This document shows, piece after piece, positions 44,174 through 52,581 of a stretch of DNA of 64,000 nt. Source of the stretch: Acidobacteriota bacterium (GTDB lineage Bacteria > Acidobacteriota > Terriglobia > Acidiferrales > UBA7541); the NCBI GenBank assembly GCA_021324935.1, contig JAJPIE010000037.1, forward strand, positions 124,001 through 188,000, read 5' to 3'. Each line of letters opens with the position of its first letter. The stretch's first letter is position 1. A model generated the notes under the pieces. It ran no database searches. It was not told where the DNA came from and worked only from the letters and a program-made list of their open reading frames with translations. Both the position numbers and the translations under genes were made by a program.

Positions 44174-45361
44174 CTAACGGATCCAGCCACCGGCGAGGAC
44201 GGTATCACCGTCATAGAAGACCGCGGCTTGGCCGGGAGTGACCGCTCGCTGCGGCGTTTCGAAACTAATCCGGGCGCGCCCGCCGGGCAGCGCCTCGATG
44301 GTCGCTGGTGCAGGCTCATGCTTGTGGCGAATTTTGGCGTGGCCACGGATGGCAGAAGACCCACCCTCCGGAGTCGAGGGTGAGGCATCCAAAGGCTCCG
44401 CAAGGGAGATCCAGTTTACGCCCTCGATTTCCAGGAGCTTTGTGCGTAGGGCATCGTCTTCGCCGACCACGATGCGATTCTTCTGCGGATCGATCGCCAG
44501 GACATAGATGGGCTTGCCCGCGGCGAAACCGAGGCCCTTCCGCTGCCCGATGGTGTAATTGTGGATGCCGGTGTGGCGTCCGATGACCACGCCGTCTTGG
44601 GTGACGATCTCGCCTTCCCGATCCTGCAGCGGCTGGCCCTCTGCGCGTGCATAGGCGTGGATGAATTGCACGTAATTGCCGTTCGGCACAAAACAAAGCT
44701 CCATGCTTTCCGGCTTTTCGGCCACGGGGAGGCTCAGCTTGCGCGCCAGATCGCGTACTTCGTCTTTGGTCAGTTCGCCCAGCGGAAAATCGCTGCACGA
44801 AAGCTGCTCCTGCGTCAGGCCCCAAAGAAAATACGATTGATCCTTGGAATCATCGAGCGCCCGCAAAAGCTCATAGCGGCCGGAGTTGGCATTTTTGCGA
44901 ATGCGGGCGTAATGTCCCGTCGCCAGCCGCTGGGCGCCAATCTGGCGGGCCATGCGCAGCAGCGGCTCGAATTTCACATCGGTGTTGCAGTTGGTGCAGG
45001 CAATGGGGGTGCGTCCGGCAAGATACTGCCGGACAAACGGGCGCACCACGCGTTCCTGGAACTCTTCTTCGAAATTCACCACGTAGTGAGGAAAGTTGAG
45101 GTGCTGCGCCACACGCTTCGCGTCATAAACATCGTCCAGCGAGCAGCAGCGATGCTGCGCCGAGCTACTGACCTGCAACTCGGGGAGGCGGCGCTGGTTC
45201 CAAAGCTGCATGGTCAGCCCGACGACGGGATGCCCCTGTTGCTGCAACATCGCTGCTGCGGTAGAGGAATCCACACCGCCAGACATGGCAACGGCAATCA
45301 GCCCTGGCTGAGTCTCGGCCGCCACGGCGGGCAGGGAATCGAGTTGTAGCTGCGTTGTCAT
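44174..45361 (-). CDS. mnmA: tRNA-uridine 2-sulfurtransferase
   Basis: A 395-residue enzyme that thiolates the wobble uridine at position 34 of Glu, Gln and Lys tRNAs. IAVAMSGGVDSSTAAAML is the PP-loop that activates the uridine, GRTPIACTNCNTDVKF carries the first catalytic Cys, and ESMELCFVPNGNY the second. VIGRHTGIHNYTIGQRKGLG is family-typical. A loop of about 20 residues near residue 340 (LDASPSTPEGGSSAIRG) is longer than usual. A cysteine desulfurase gene, the sulfur source for MnmA, lies 134 bases upstream on the same strand. Confidence 0.94.
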   Translation of the reverse strand: MTTQLQLDSLPAVAAETQPGLIAVAMSGGVDSSTAAAMLQQQGHPVVGLTMQLWNQRRLPELQVSSSAQHRCCSLDDVYDAKRVAQHLNFPHYVVNFEEEFQERVVRPFVRQYLAGRTPIACTNCNTDVKFEPLLRMARQIGAQRLATGHYARIRKNANSGRYELLRALDDSKDQSYFLWGLTQEQLSCSDFPLGELTKDEVRDLARKLSLPVAEKPESMELCFVPNGNYVQFIHAYARAEGQPLQDREGEIVTQDGVVIGRHTGIHNYTIGQRKGLGFAAGKPIYVLAIDPQKNRIVVGEDDALRTKLLEIEGVNWISLAEPLDASPSTPEGGSSAIRGHAKIRHKHEPAPATIEALPGGRARISFETPQRAVTPGQAAVFYDGDTVLAGGWIR

Positions 45362-45431
45362 GCAGATCTAGTTTAGCGTGACTCGCCCTTTCGTGCCGCA
45401 CCAGGCAGCCATCCAGGGTAAGCCGTTCGGG

Positions 45432-45500
45432 GTGGCCGATCCTAAATTCGGCCACTACAAAAGCGCGCCGCGCGCTCGCCTGGTAGAAGCAGGCGCTACC
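45432..45500. repeat. REP-like dispersed repeat, copy B, overlapping a stop codon
   Basis: A perfect hairpin GTGGCCGA/TCGGCCAC (45432-45439 with 45448-45455) is followed by CTACAAA, a GC-rich middle and the 12-base end GCAGGCGCTACC (45489-45500), identical to copy A. The CTA at 45496-45498 of this end is the reverse complement of the TAG stop of the cysteine desulfurase gene, so the repeat now ends that reading frame. Confidence 0.6.
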
Positions 45501-46677
45501 CTCGAGAGCTGTGCTTCTGATACGTGGGAGAGATACTTCGCAGCCGCCCCACTGTTGACGGCACAATTTCCAACGCCGCGCGAATCTGGTCTTCTGTTGT
45601 CCCGCGTCCCAAACTAAACCGCAGACTCGCCCGCGCCTCCGCGGGCGGCAAGCCAATCGCGGTCAACACATGCGAGGGTTCCACCGCTCCTGAAGAACAC
45701 GCCGCTCCGGTCGAGCAAGCCAGCCCCATCAAATCCAGGGCGATCAGCAATGCCTCGCCCTCGATGCCGGAAAAGGTGATATTCGTCGTGTTCGGTGTCC
45801 GCGGGGCCCCGCCTCCATTCACCCTTGCCTCCGGCACGCGTGCCAACAACCCCTGTTCCAAAATGTCTCGCAACCCGCCGATGCGCGCCGCCTCTCTCCG
45901 AAGCGCAATGCGCGCAATCTCGGCCGCCTTGCCCATTCCTACAATTGCGGCCACGTTTTCCGTTCCCGGGCGAAATCCACGCTGATGGTGGCCTCCGTAC
46001 AGATACTGTTTCACCGGTGTGCCGCTTTTGATAAAAAGAGCGCCCACGCCTTTCGGTGCGTAGATTTTGTGGCCCGAGAGCGAAAGCAAGTCCGCTTGCA
46101 GCGCATTCACGTCGACGGGAATTTTTCCGGCGGATTGGACCGCGTCGGTATGGAAATAAAGATCCGCTTCGGCGGCGATGCGGCCAATCTCCTCGACAGG
46201 TTGCACAGTGCCCATCTCGTTATTGGCGTGCATTATAGTAATCAAAAGCGTCTCCGGCCGAATGGCGCGAACCAGTTCCTCAAGATCAATCCGGCCTTCC
46301 CGGCTTACGGAGAGATAAGTGACCGCGACTCCCTCCTGCTCCAGCGCCTGGCAGGAATTCAGCACGGCCTCATGTTCAATCGCCGAGGTAACCACATGCG
46401 CCCGGGGTCGTCCGGCCGACGCCGCTCTCACCACGCCAAAAATCGCGTGATTGTCCGCTTCGGTGCCGCCGCTGGTAAACACAACTTCCTGCGCGCGTGC
46501 GCCAATCAAAGCCGCCACCTGTTCCCGCGCGGTCTCCACCGCTGCTCGTGCACGCTGACCGTAGGTATGAATCGACGATGCGTTCCCAAACTCCGTTGAA
46601 AAATAAGGGAGCATCGCTTCCAGCACGGCGGGATCGACAGGAGTGGTCGCATTGTGATCGAAATAGATCCGGTTCAT
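45496..46677 (-). CDS. Cysteine desulfurase, NifS/IscS family
   Basis: A 393-residue PLP enzyme that takes sulfur from cysteine to a protein persulfide for Fe-S clusters and tRNA thiolation. The N-terminus IYFDHNATTPVDPAV is typical, SLSGHKIYAPKGVGALF carries the PLP lysine, and LACSTGAACSSGAVEPSHVL carries the catalytic cysteine loop. Its place next to mnmA suggests it feeds tRNA thiolation. The last residues (TYQKHSSRG) lie close to a dispersed repeat that supplies the stop codon, so the C-terminus may be slightly altered relative to relatives. Confidence 0.92.
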   Translation of the reverse strand: MNRIYFDHNATTPVDPAVLEAMLPYFSTEFGNASSIHTYGQRARAAVETAREQVAALIGARAQEVVFTSGGTEADNHAIFGVVRAASAGRPRAHVVTSAIEHEAVLNSCQALEQEGVAVTYLSVSREGRIDLEELVRAIRPETLLITIMHANNEMGTVQPVEEIGRIAAEADLYFHTDAVQSAGKIPVDVNALQADLLSLSGHKIYAPKGVGALFIKSGTPVKQYLYGGHHQRGFRPGTENVAAIVGMGKAAEIARIALRREAARIGGLRDILEQGLLARVPEARVNGGGAPRTPNTTNITFSGIEGEALLIALDLMGLACSTGAACSSGAVEPSHVLTAIGLPPAEARASLRFSLGRGTTEDQIRAALEIVPSTVGRLRSISPTYQKHSSRG

Positions 46678-46733
46678 AACACTAGTATTGTAATCGTACC
46701 TGGCTAACGTCGTAGCCCCGCCAGAGCTCCGGC

Positions 46734-47398
46734 CTACCGGATCCCCGGCACAAAGCGATGCCGCACGTCTTTCGCATACTCCTCATAATCCGCGAGGCCG
46801 CATTGGAGCATCTTGTCTTCCAGCAGCGTCCGCCGCAGCGTCAGCACGATCATCGGAAGCGTCGCAAGTCCCGCCCACCAGGATCCCAGCGCCAATCCGT
46901 TCATCGCCAGATAGCCAAGCCCGACCGTGTGGCCTGGATGCCGCACCATCGCGTACGGCCCGCTCCGCACCATCACCTTGCCCCGGTCCGGCTGCAGGCG
47001 CACGGCCGGCGAAAAAATGCGTTCGTGAGCATGGCCCAGCAAATCAGCAGAAGCCCGAGCAGGTCAATGGCGAGCGCAACGAATTGCAGACGCCAGCTCA
47101 CCACGGGCTGCCAATGAAATCTTCCGGCGACCAAGCCGGCGAGCACAGGCACGGTAAACGAACACAGTGTGCCCGCTGGCTTGAATACGCGATCCTGTTC
47201 GCCCGGCGCCGGCTTCAGGCGTTCGCTGGCAAAGCCCGGGCTTCTGACATCGCCAATCGCCACCGTGCCGATTCCCAGCACGGCATTTAGTGCGAAGTAG
47301 CACCACGCCAAGGGCAGATCGCAGCGCCCCGCGCTGGGAAAATAGACCAGAGCGCTGAAGGCGTAGAACACGATGCTGACCATGACGACCTTAGGCAT
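46734..47398 (-). pseudogene. Frameshifted isoprenylcysteine-methyltransferase-like (ICMT) membrane protein
   Basis: Two overlapping frames make one protein of about 220 residues. The first (from 47398, MPKVVMVSIVFYAFSALVYF) contains the membrane helices, and the second (to 46734) the PYAMVRHPGHTVGL and DYEEYAKDVRHRFVPG motifs of the ICMT/PEMT-type methyltransferases. They join at a run of six A (47012-47017 on the + strand): one further T on the coding strand would give NAFFSPAVRLQPDRG and restore a continuous frame. As given, the gene is broken; a sequencing error in the homopolymer is as likely as real decay. No neighbour suggests a substrate. Confidence 0.7.
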
Positions 47399-47452
47399 GC
47401 GTCTTCTCCGCTTTCGCGCGAACGCTTACATCCGGGCGTTGCTGGGCGAAGG

Positions 47453-47815
47453 TTAGTGAAGCGTGGAGCCGGCCGGTACGGCGGTTTGCGAAACCACCAG
47501 GAATTCGTACGATTTCCCATTGGCCTTCAGTTTCATTTTGCTCTTGTCCAAAGTGAATTCGACGGAGGCGTTCAACGGAATCAGGGTCTGGTCGCCCGGC
47601 TTGGGCTGCTGAACGGTGTAATCGGTAGCGCCAGAGCGCACCACGTACTGCTGGCACAGCAAGCTCACGCTCTCCTTCTTGGACTTCTTTCTTTCGCCAC
47701 AGGCGACGGAGGTTTGGGAAAGAACCGTGCCGGTCTGCGACTTTGGACCCGCGGAAGCAACTGCGGCGGCGAGGGCAAATGCGGCGAGCAGCGTCAGGGA
47801 TTTTTTTGTGTTCAT
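47453..47815 (-). CDS. Small secreted protein, function unknown
   Basis: A 120-residue protein with a clear signal peptide (MNTKKSLTLLAAFALAAAVASA). The mature part contains two cysteines (VACGERKK and LLCQQYVV) that could form a disulfide, and ends in strand-rich sequence (ASVEFTLDKSKMKLKANGK, YEFLVVSQT). No family was recognised. It lies downstream of no clear operon partner, with ubiD divergent to it. Confidence 0.65.
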   Translation of the reverse strand: MNTKKSLTLLAAFALAAAVASAGPKSQTGTVLSQTSVACGERKKSKKESVSLLCQQYVVRSGATDYTVQQPKPGDQTLIPLNASVEFTLDKSKMKLKANGKSYEFLVVSQTAVPAGSTLH

Positions 47816-48007
47816 GGCGGCTCCTGAAATTGCAGATTGGGCGAGAGCAGACTCATTTTAGCCCAGGTGCGCACGCCCAAGTCAGTGACTTTGACCCTTT
47901 CGAACGGAATGAACAACACCCAAGGTCCCGCAAATTTTGCGCGTCCTCAAAGAGCGTGTTAGTGTGAGCGTTTGGATAGAGGCCGCGGGACACTTTAGGA
48001 GGAGGCA

Positions 48008-49480
48008 GTGGGATACGCGGATTTGCGCGAATTTGTGAAGCGGCTGGAAAAAGAAGGAGAACTGCGCCGGATTAAGGCAGAGATCGACCCGGTTCTGGAA
48101 GTTACCGAAGTGGTCCAGCGCGCCCAAGCGATGCCCGGTCCTAAAGGCAATCCGGGCGGTTTCGCGCTTCTCTTCGAAAGGCCCAAAGGCTCTCGTTATC
48201 CGTTGCTCATTAACGCGTTTGGCAGCGTCCGTCGAATGGAAATGGCCTTCGAGGTCGAAAAACTCGACGATGTGGCCGCGCGCATCCGGGGTTTTCTGGA
48301 CATGCAGACGCCGCAAGGTTTGCTCGATAAGATCAAAATGCTGCCGAAGCTGGCCGAACTCGGCTCCTTCATGCCCAAGCAGGTGAAAGACGGGGCTTGC
48401 AAGGAATTGATTCGCAAGGGAAGCGACGTGAACCTCTTTGACTTCCCGATCCTGAAATGCTGGCCTCAGGATGGAGGCCGCTTCATTACTTTCCCCTTGG
48501 TGTTTACGCGCAATCCGGAAACCGGAAAACGCAATGTCGGCATGTACCGCATGCAGATCTACGACGAACGCACCACGGGGATGCACTGGCAAACGCAAAA
48601 GCACGGCGCGGAACACTTCCGCCGCGCTCGCGCGCAAAATCCCGAAGGCCGCATCCCGGTTAGCGTCGCCATCGGCTCGGACCCGGCCACCACTCTCGGC
48701 GGCATTCTGCCCATTCCGCCGGATCTCGACGAAATGATGTTCAGCGGCTTTCTCCGGCGGGAACCGGTGGAAATGGTCAAGTGCGAAACCAACGACCTGG
48801 AAGTTCCGGCCAACGCGGAAATCGTGCTGGAAGGCTACGTAAACCTCAATGAAATGCGCACGGAAGGCCCCTTTGGAGATCACACCGGCTTTTACTCCTT
48901 GGAAGGCGAGTACCCGGTTTTCCACGTCGAGTGCGTCACGCAGCGCAAAGAGCCGATCTATCTCGCCACTGTGGTGGGCCGTCCCCCGCAGGAAGACTAC
49001 TACATGGGTTACGCCATCGAGCGCGTCTTCTTGCCTCTCATGAAGCTCACCCACCCGGAAATCGCCGACGTCTCGATGCCCGCGGAAGGCATCGTACACA
49101 ACTTGATGATAGTTTCGATCCGCAAATCCTACCCGGGGCACGCGCGCAAGGTGATGAACGCCATTTGGTCCCTGGGGCAAGCGATGTTCACCAAGGTGAT
49201 TGTGGTGGTGGATCACGACGTGAATGTGCACGACTATCGAGAGGTGGTCTGGAAGGCGCTTTGCGCCATTGATCCGGAGCGCGATGTGCAATTCACCTTT
49301 GGCCCCGTCGACACCTTGGATCACGCTGCGCGAATGCAGGATTTTGGCTCCAAGATGGGAATTGACGCCACGCGCAAGTGGGCCAGCGAGGGATTTTCAC
49401 GGCCTTGGCCTGAGGAAATGCTCGTGGACGAGAAGACCAAAGCCACAGTGGAAGCTCTTTGGAAGACGTTGGGGATTTGA
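48008..49480 (+). CDS. ubiD: UbiD-family decarboxylase
   Basis: A 490-residue decarboxylase that uses prenylated FMN made by UbiX. It starts at GTG 48008 behind AGGAGGAGG. The N-terminal DLREFVKRLEKEGELRRIK, the middle GRFITFPLVFTRNPETGKRNVGMYRMQ and the EGYVNLNEMRTEGPFGDHTGFYS block, with the catalytic Glu/Arg set, are family hallmarks. In quinone synthesis UbiD removes the carboxyl from 4-hydroxy-3-polyprenylbenzoate or, in the futalosine route, from a related acid; other members act on aromatic acids. No ubiX or other quinone gene is nearby, so the substrate is unresolved. Confidence 0.9.
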   Translation: MGYADLREFVKRLEKEGELRRIKAEIDPVLEVTEVVQRAQAMPGPKGNPGGFALLFERPKGSRYPLLINAFGSVRRMEMAFEVEKLDDVAARIRGFLDMQTPQGLLDKIKMLPKLAELGSFMPKQVKDGACKELIRKGSDVNLFDFPILKCWPQDGGRFITFPLVFTRNPETGKRNVGMYRMQIYDERTTGMHWQTQKHGAEHFRRARAQNPEGRIPVSVAIGSDPATTLGGILPIPPDLDEMMFSGFLRREPVEMVKCETNDLEVPANAEIVLEGYVNLNEMRTEGPFGDHTGFYSLEGEYPVFHVECVTQRKEPIYLATVVGRPPQEDYYMGYAIERVFLPLMKLTHPEIADVSMPAEGIVHNLMIVSIRKSYPGHARKVMNAIWSLGQAMFTKVIVVVDHDVNVHDYREVVWKALCAIDPERDVQFTFGPVDTLDHAARMQDFGSKMGIDATRKWASEGFSRPWPEEMLVDEKTKATVEALWKTLGI

Positions 49481-49516
49481 GCTAAGTGGCAGGGTGTGAT
49501 GCTGATTCTCGTCTGG

Positions 49517-49564
49517 TGATGTCCATTGCGTTTTGTTGACATCATTTTATTGTGTATGACATCA
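49517..49564. promoter_or_regulatory. Repeated TGACATCA half-sites at the second toxin-antitoxin locus
   Basis: TGATGTC (49517-49523), GACATCA (49538-49544) and TGACATCA (49557-49564) form one inverted pair and one direct pair right before the antitoxin ATG at 49573. A TTGACA hexamer (49536-49541) overlaps the middle site, but no well-spaced -10 is visible. This is the expected arrangement for autorepression. Confidence 0.5.
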
Positions 49565-49572
49565 ATGTGGTC

Positions 49573-49800
49573 ATGAGAACCACACTTTCTCTCGACGATG
49601 ACATTGTCGAGCCCGTGAAGTCTTTTGCCGAAAGGCGGAATATCTCGATGGGCAAAGCCGTTTCCGAGTTAGTTCGCCAGGGGCTGAACGCACCTTTGCG
49701 GACCAAGATCGAAAATGGATTCGTTGTAGTCGACCTGCCGCCTGACTCGCCGGTCGTTACCGACGAGCACGTTCGCAAACTTCTGGACGAAATGATTTGA
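49573..49800 (+). CDS. Ribbon-helix-helix antitoxin (second pair)
   Basis: A 75-residue DNA-binding protein. The start is set at ATG 49573, where MRTTLSLDDDIVEPVKSFAERR matches the RHH/CopG beginning; the frame extends back to GTG 49552. SMGKAVSELVRQGL forms the second helix. The acidic end (PPDSPVVTDEHVRKLLDEMI) should bind the toxin. It is followed immediately by the PIN toxin with no gap between stop and start, and preceded by repeated half-sites. Confidence 0.8.
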   Translation: MRTTLSLDDDIVEPVKSFAERRNISMGKAVSELVRQGLNAPLRTKIENGFVVVDLPPDSPVVTDEHVRKLLDEMI

Positions 49801-50238
49801 GTGGCATTTTTTTTACTCGACGTGAACGTGCTGGTTGCCGCGCTTTGGTACCAGCAATCCTCTCATGCCCACGTGCAAGCTTGGCTTGCCCGTTACGCGG
49901 CACGCGGTTGGGCGACCTGCCCTCTAACGCAGAACGGCTTCGTGCGTCTGCTGTCGAATCCGGCATTCTCCCCGAACTCCCTTACGGTGAATAGCGCAAT
50001 CGCGTTGTTAGAGAGCAACCTTGTACATCCGAAGCATCATTTTTGGCCGGACGAAATCGGGGTCGCGCAAGCAGTCGAGAGATTCGGTGCTCGACTGAAG
50101 GGGTACCAGCAATTGTCGGACGCATATCTGTTGGGACTAGCGATCCACAAGAAGGGCAGACTGGTCACGCTGGATCGCGGAGTTTTGTCCCTGCTGCCGG
50201 AGCAAAGCGAGGTCCGAGCGCGGGTGGTGCTGATCTGA
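49801..50238 (+). CDS. PIN-domain ribonuclease toxin (VapC family, second pair)
   Basis: A 145-residue PIN nuclease that starts at GTG 49801, the codon directly after the antitoxin stop. Asp7 (LLDVNVLVAAL), the TQNGFVRLLS segment after residue 42, Asp107 (QLSDAYLLGLA) and Asp125 (LVTLDRGV) mark the active site; the TQNGF pattern is that of the mycobacterial-type VapC subgroup. Only about ordinary sequence resemblance to the first PIN protein in the window is seen, so the two pairs appear independent. Confidence 0.85.
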   Translation: MAFFLLDVNVLVAALWYQQSSHAHVQAWLARYAARGWATCPLTQNGFVRLLSNPAFSPNSLTVNSAIALLESNLVHPKHHFWPDEIGVAQAVERFGARLKGYQQLSDAYLLGLAIHKKGRLVTLDRGVLSLLPEQSEVRARVVLI

Positions 50239-50635
50239 CTTGCGAGAAAGCTGGTCTAGCGGAATTTTGAGAATCCCAATGGCTAGCTGGAAGCGTAACG
50301 AAAGGCTCCTGTTGCGGAAGATTGCGTACAAAGGATTACCGTCCGCGGGGACAGGACGAATCGCCGGAAAAAGCGCAATTAGTAGTGGTTCGCTCGTGGG
50401 GAGGTCACAATTAGTTGCTCCACCTGCCTGCAATACCAGGTCAATTGCCTAAGATTACCTGCATTCTTAGGACAACTTCGGGCGAGAAGGGCTTGACGCT
50501 CGGGTCTTTGGAATGACATAACGGTTCCACCAGCGGCACCCCGGGGTATCAGTGTCCGAGGCTTGGCGGGGAAACGGGTGCAGCGAAACACGTAGCTAAG
50601 AGAAGGGCGTGTGACGGATAGGGTGGGCGTTCCTC
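50239..50635. other. Non-coding leader region upstream of the HTH gene and pil operon
   Basis: No gene was recognised in these 397 bases. A seven-base perfect hairpin CCTAAGA/TCTTAGG with a ten-base loop lies at 50448-50471. A possible -35 TTGACG (50493-50498) has only a weak -10 (ACATAA, 50516-50521) at the right distance. The span downstream to the GTG at 50636 is G-rich with several short palindromes and could be a structured leader. Confidence 0.35.
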
Positions 50636-50833
50636 GTGAGCGAATCGCGCGAAGTGATGAACGTACGGCAGGCGTCCCAGTATCTGGGCATCAGCCCGGA
50701 TACTCTGTACCGGTACATCACAGAAGGCGAAATACCTGCATTCAAATTAGGAAATCGTTGGAAACTTAGGAAGACGATCCTAGACAGGTGGATGGAACGC
50801 AAGATGAGCCAAGCGGTGGCGAAGCGCCGCTAG
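50636..50833 (+). CDS. Small excisionase/MerR-type helix-turn-helix protein
   Basis: A 65-residue protein starting at GTG 50636 (ATG 50657 is possible). It is nearly all one winged helix-turn-helix: VRQASQYLGISPDTLYRYITEGEIPAFKLGNRWKLRKTILDRWM, the pattern of the HTH_17 excisionase-like family. Such proteins bind DNA in phage excision but also act as stand-alone regulators. It precedes pilM by 33 bases on the same strand, so it is probably transcribed with the pil genes and may regulate them. No integrase or phage gene is near. Confidence 0.8.
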   Translation: MSESREVMNVRQASQYLGISPDTLYRYITEGEIPAFKLGNRWKLRKTILDRWMERKMSQAVAKRR

Positions 50834-50866
50834 GTCTGTCTGAGCGAGAGGGAAAGAGGCCGCGAT

Positions 50867-51919
50867 ATGTGGTTACTCGGGGGAGCAAAAAGCAAGCAGC
50901 TGGTTGGGCTGGACATCGGCTCCAGCTCCATCAAGGCTGTGGAATTGAAGTCGACCAAGGCCGGCTATGAACTCGTCAGCTTCGGCATCGAATCGCTGGC
51001 GCAGGATACCGTGGTCGACGGTGCGATCATGGACGCGCCCCAGGTGGCCAACGCCATCACGAGAATATTTGAGAACGAAAAGATCAAGACGAAGAACGTG
51101 GCCACTTCCGTTTCGGGACACTCGGTGATCGTTAAGCGAGTGCCTCTGCCCCTGATGACCGAGGAAGAACTTTACGACCGGATTCCCTCGGAAGCTAGCC
51201 AGCATATCCCTTTCGACATCGCGGACGTGAATCTCAGTTACCAATTGCTGGAAGCCATGGACTCGCAAATGGACGTCCTACTGGTTGCGGTGAAGAAAGA
51301 CAAGATTCTGAACCACACCAACGTGCTTGCCCAGGCAGGGAAGACACCTGTAGTTGTGGACATTGACGCGTTTGGTCTGCAGAACTGTTTCGAAGTGAAC
51401 TACGAGCCCGATGCCGGCCAGACCGTGGCGCTGCTGAACATCGGGGCCAGCGTCATGAACATTAATATCGTTCGCGGCGGTATCCCGTTGTTCACCCGCG
51501 ACGTCAGCGTGGGCGGCAACCAGTACACCGATGCGCTGCAGAAGGAATTGGACCTCAGCTTCGACGATGCCGAGCGACTGAAGAAGGGCGACACCCTGCC
51601 GACGGTCACCGACGAGCAGAAGAGCCAGATTCTAAGAAGTGTCTCTGACATCCTGACGCTGGAAATCCAGAAGACTTTCGACTTTTTCCGCGCCACCGCG
51701 AGCGGCGAAAACATCCAGCGGATTATGGTGGCCGGCGGCACGGCACGTGTGCCCGGCCTGGTCGACCTGCTGCGCGAAGAGTTTGCCATGCCAGTGGAAG
51801 AGCTGAATCCCTTCCGCAAGGTGCTGATCAATCCGGGCAAGCACAGCGAGGATCAGATTCGCGAATTGGCGCCGAGACTTGTGGTCGCGGTGGGCCTGGC
51901 CCTGAGGAGCTTCGACTAG
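50867..51919 (+). CDS. pilM: Type IV pilus assembly protein PilM
   Basis: A 350-residue actin-like ATPase of the inner-membrane platform of type IV pili. LVGLDIGSSSIKAVELK is the first phosphate-binding loop and IMVAGGTARVPGLVDLL the adenosine loop; VALLNIGASVMNINIV is the second. Cytoplasmic PilM binds the N-terminal tail of PilN. It begins the contiguous set pilM-N-O-P-Q, whose order matches that in most Gram-negative bacteria. No pilin or pilus ATPase gene is in the window. Confidence 0.94.
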   Translation: MWLLGGAKSKQLVGLDIGSSSIKAVELKSTKAGYELVSFGIESLAQDTVVDGAIMDAPQVANAITRIFENEKIKTKNVATSVSGHSVIVKRVPLPLMTEEELYDRIPSEASQHIPFDIADVNLSYQLLEAMDSQMDVLLVAVKKDKILNHTNVLAQAGKTPVVVDIDAFGLQNCFEVNYEPDAGQTVALLNIGASVMNINIVRGGIPLFTRDVSVGGNQYTDALQKELDLSFDDAERLKKGDTLPTVTDEQKSQILRSVSDILTLEIQKTFDFFRATASGENIQRIMVAGGTARVPGLVDLLREEFAMPVEELNPFRKVLINPGKHSEDQIRELAPRLVVAVGLALRSFD

Positions 51920-51921
51920 CC

Positions 51922-52572
51922 ATGATCCGCATAAACTTACTTGGACAAGCAAGGCCCAAAGCCTCACGCCGGCCGGTGGACACGGGAGCGGCTCTTCCGC
52001 TGGTGTTTATCGGCGCCGGGGTGCTGCTCGGGTGCCTCTTCCTCTTCTACTTCTATCATTCCTGGCAGACGCAGTTGAATGAAGAGAACAGTCGCATTCA
52101 GAAATTGCAGGCGCAGAAGACCGACCTCGAGCAGATCAAGCTGCAAGTGGAGGCCTTCGACAAGCAAAAGCAGGTGCTGAAGCAGCGCGTGGACACCATC
52201 GAGCAGTTGCAGCGCGACCGCACCGGCGGCCAGGAATTGCTGGACCAAGTGGCCAACACCGTTTCGCGCGCGGAAAATCTTTGGCTTACTTCGATGTCCA
52301 AGAAAGGCACCTCGCTGACGATGGACGGCGCGGCGGCCTCTTTGAACTCGGTGGCCAATTTCATTACCGCACTAAAGCGCTCGGGTTACTTCCAGAAGGT
52401 CGAGATCAAGGAATCGAAGCAGGACGAGCATTCGACGAACATTCAGACATTCCTATTCACGATTAATGCGGAGATCGCCCCGAACACTCCTGCTGCAACG
52501 CCAGCGGCGAAGCCGGCCAGTGCTCCGGGCAATCCAAAGGCTCCCGCAAGCGCCCCGGCGAAGAAAGGATAG
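51922..52572 (+). CDS. pilN: Type IV pilus assembly protein PilN
   Basis: A 216-residue bitopic inner-membrane protein. The conserved tail MIRINLLGQARPK at the very N-terminus is the PilM-binding motif. One membrane helix (PLVFIGAGVLLGCLFLFYFY) is followed by a coiled coil rich in Gln and Glu and a small ferredoxin-like domain; the last 40 residues are an Ala/Pro-rich tail (TPAATPAAKPASAPGNP). It starts two bases after pilM. Confidence 0.92.
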   Translation: MIRINLLGQARPKASRRPVDTGAALPLVFIGAGVLLGCLFLFYFYHSWQTQLNEENSRIQKLQAQKTDLEQIKLQVEAFDKQKQVLKQRVDTIEQLQRDRTGGQELLDQVANTVSRAENLWLTSMSKKGTSLTMDGAAASLNSVANFITALKRSGYFQKVEIKESKQDEHSTNIQTFLFTINAEIAPNTPAATPAAKPASAPGNPKAPASAPAKKG

Positions 52573-52581
52573 GAGACGACC

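Noticed and set aside
45378-45617. A 79-residue + strand gene between mnmA and the desulfurase
   Set aside because: It lies across the dispersed repeat and the antisense end of the desulfurase, with no ribosome site or family.
47882-49324. A 480-residue open frame on the - strand across ubiD
   Set aside because: Antisense shadow of ubiD; His/Phe/Gly-rich composition and no family features.
50400-50640. A cyclic-di-GMP (GEMM-type) riboswitch upstream of the pil operon
   Set aside because: The region was searched for the CACAGGGCAAACC and GCAAAGCC parts of the GEMM core; neither is present.
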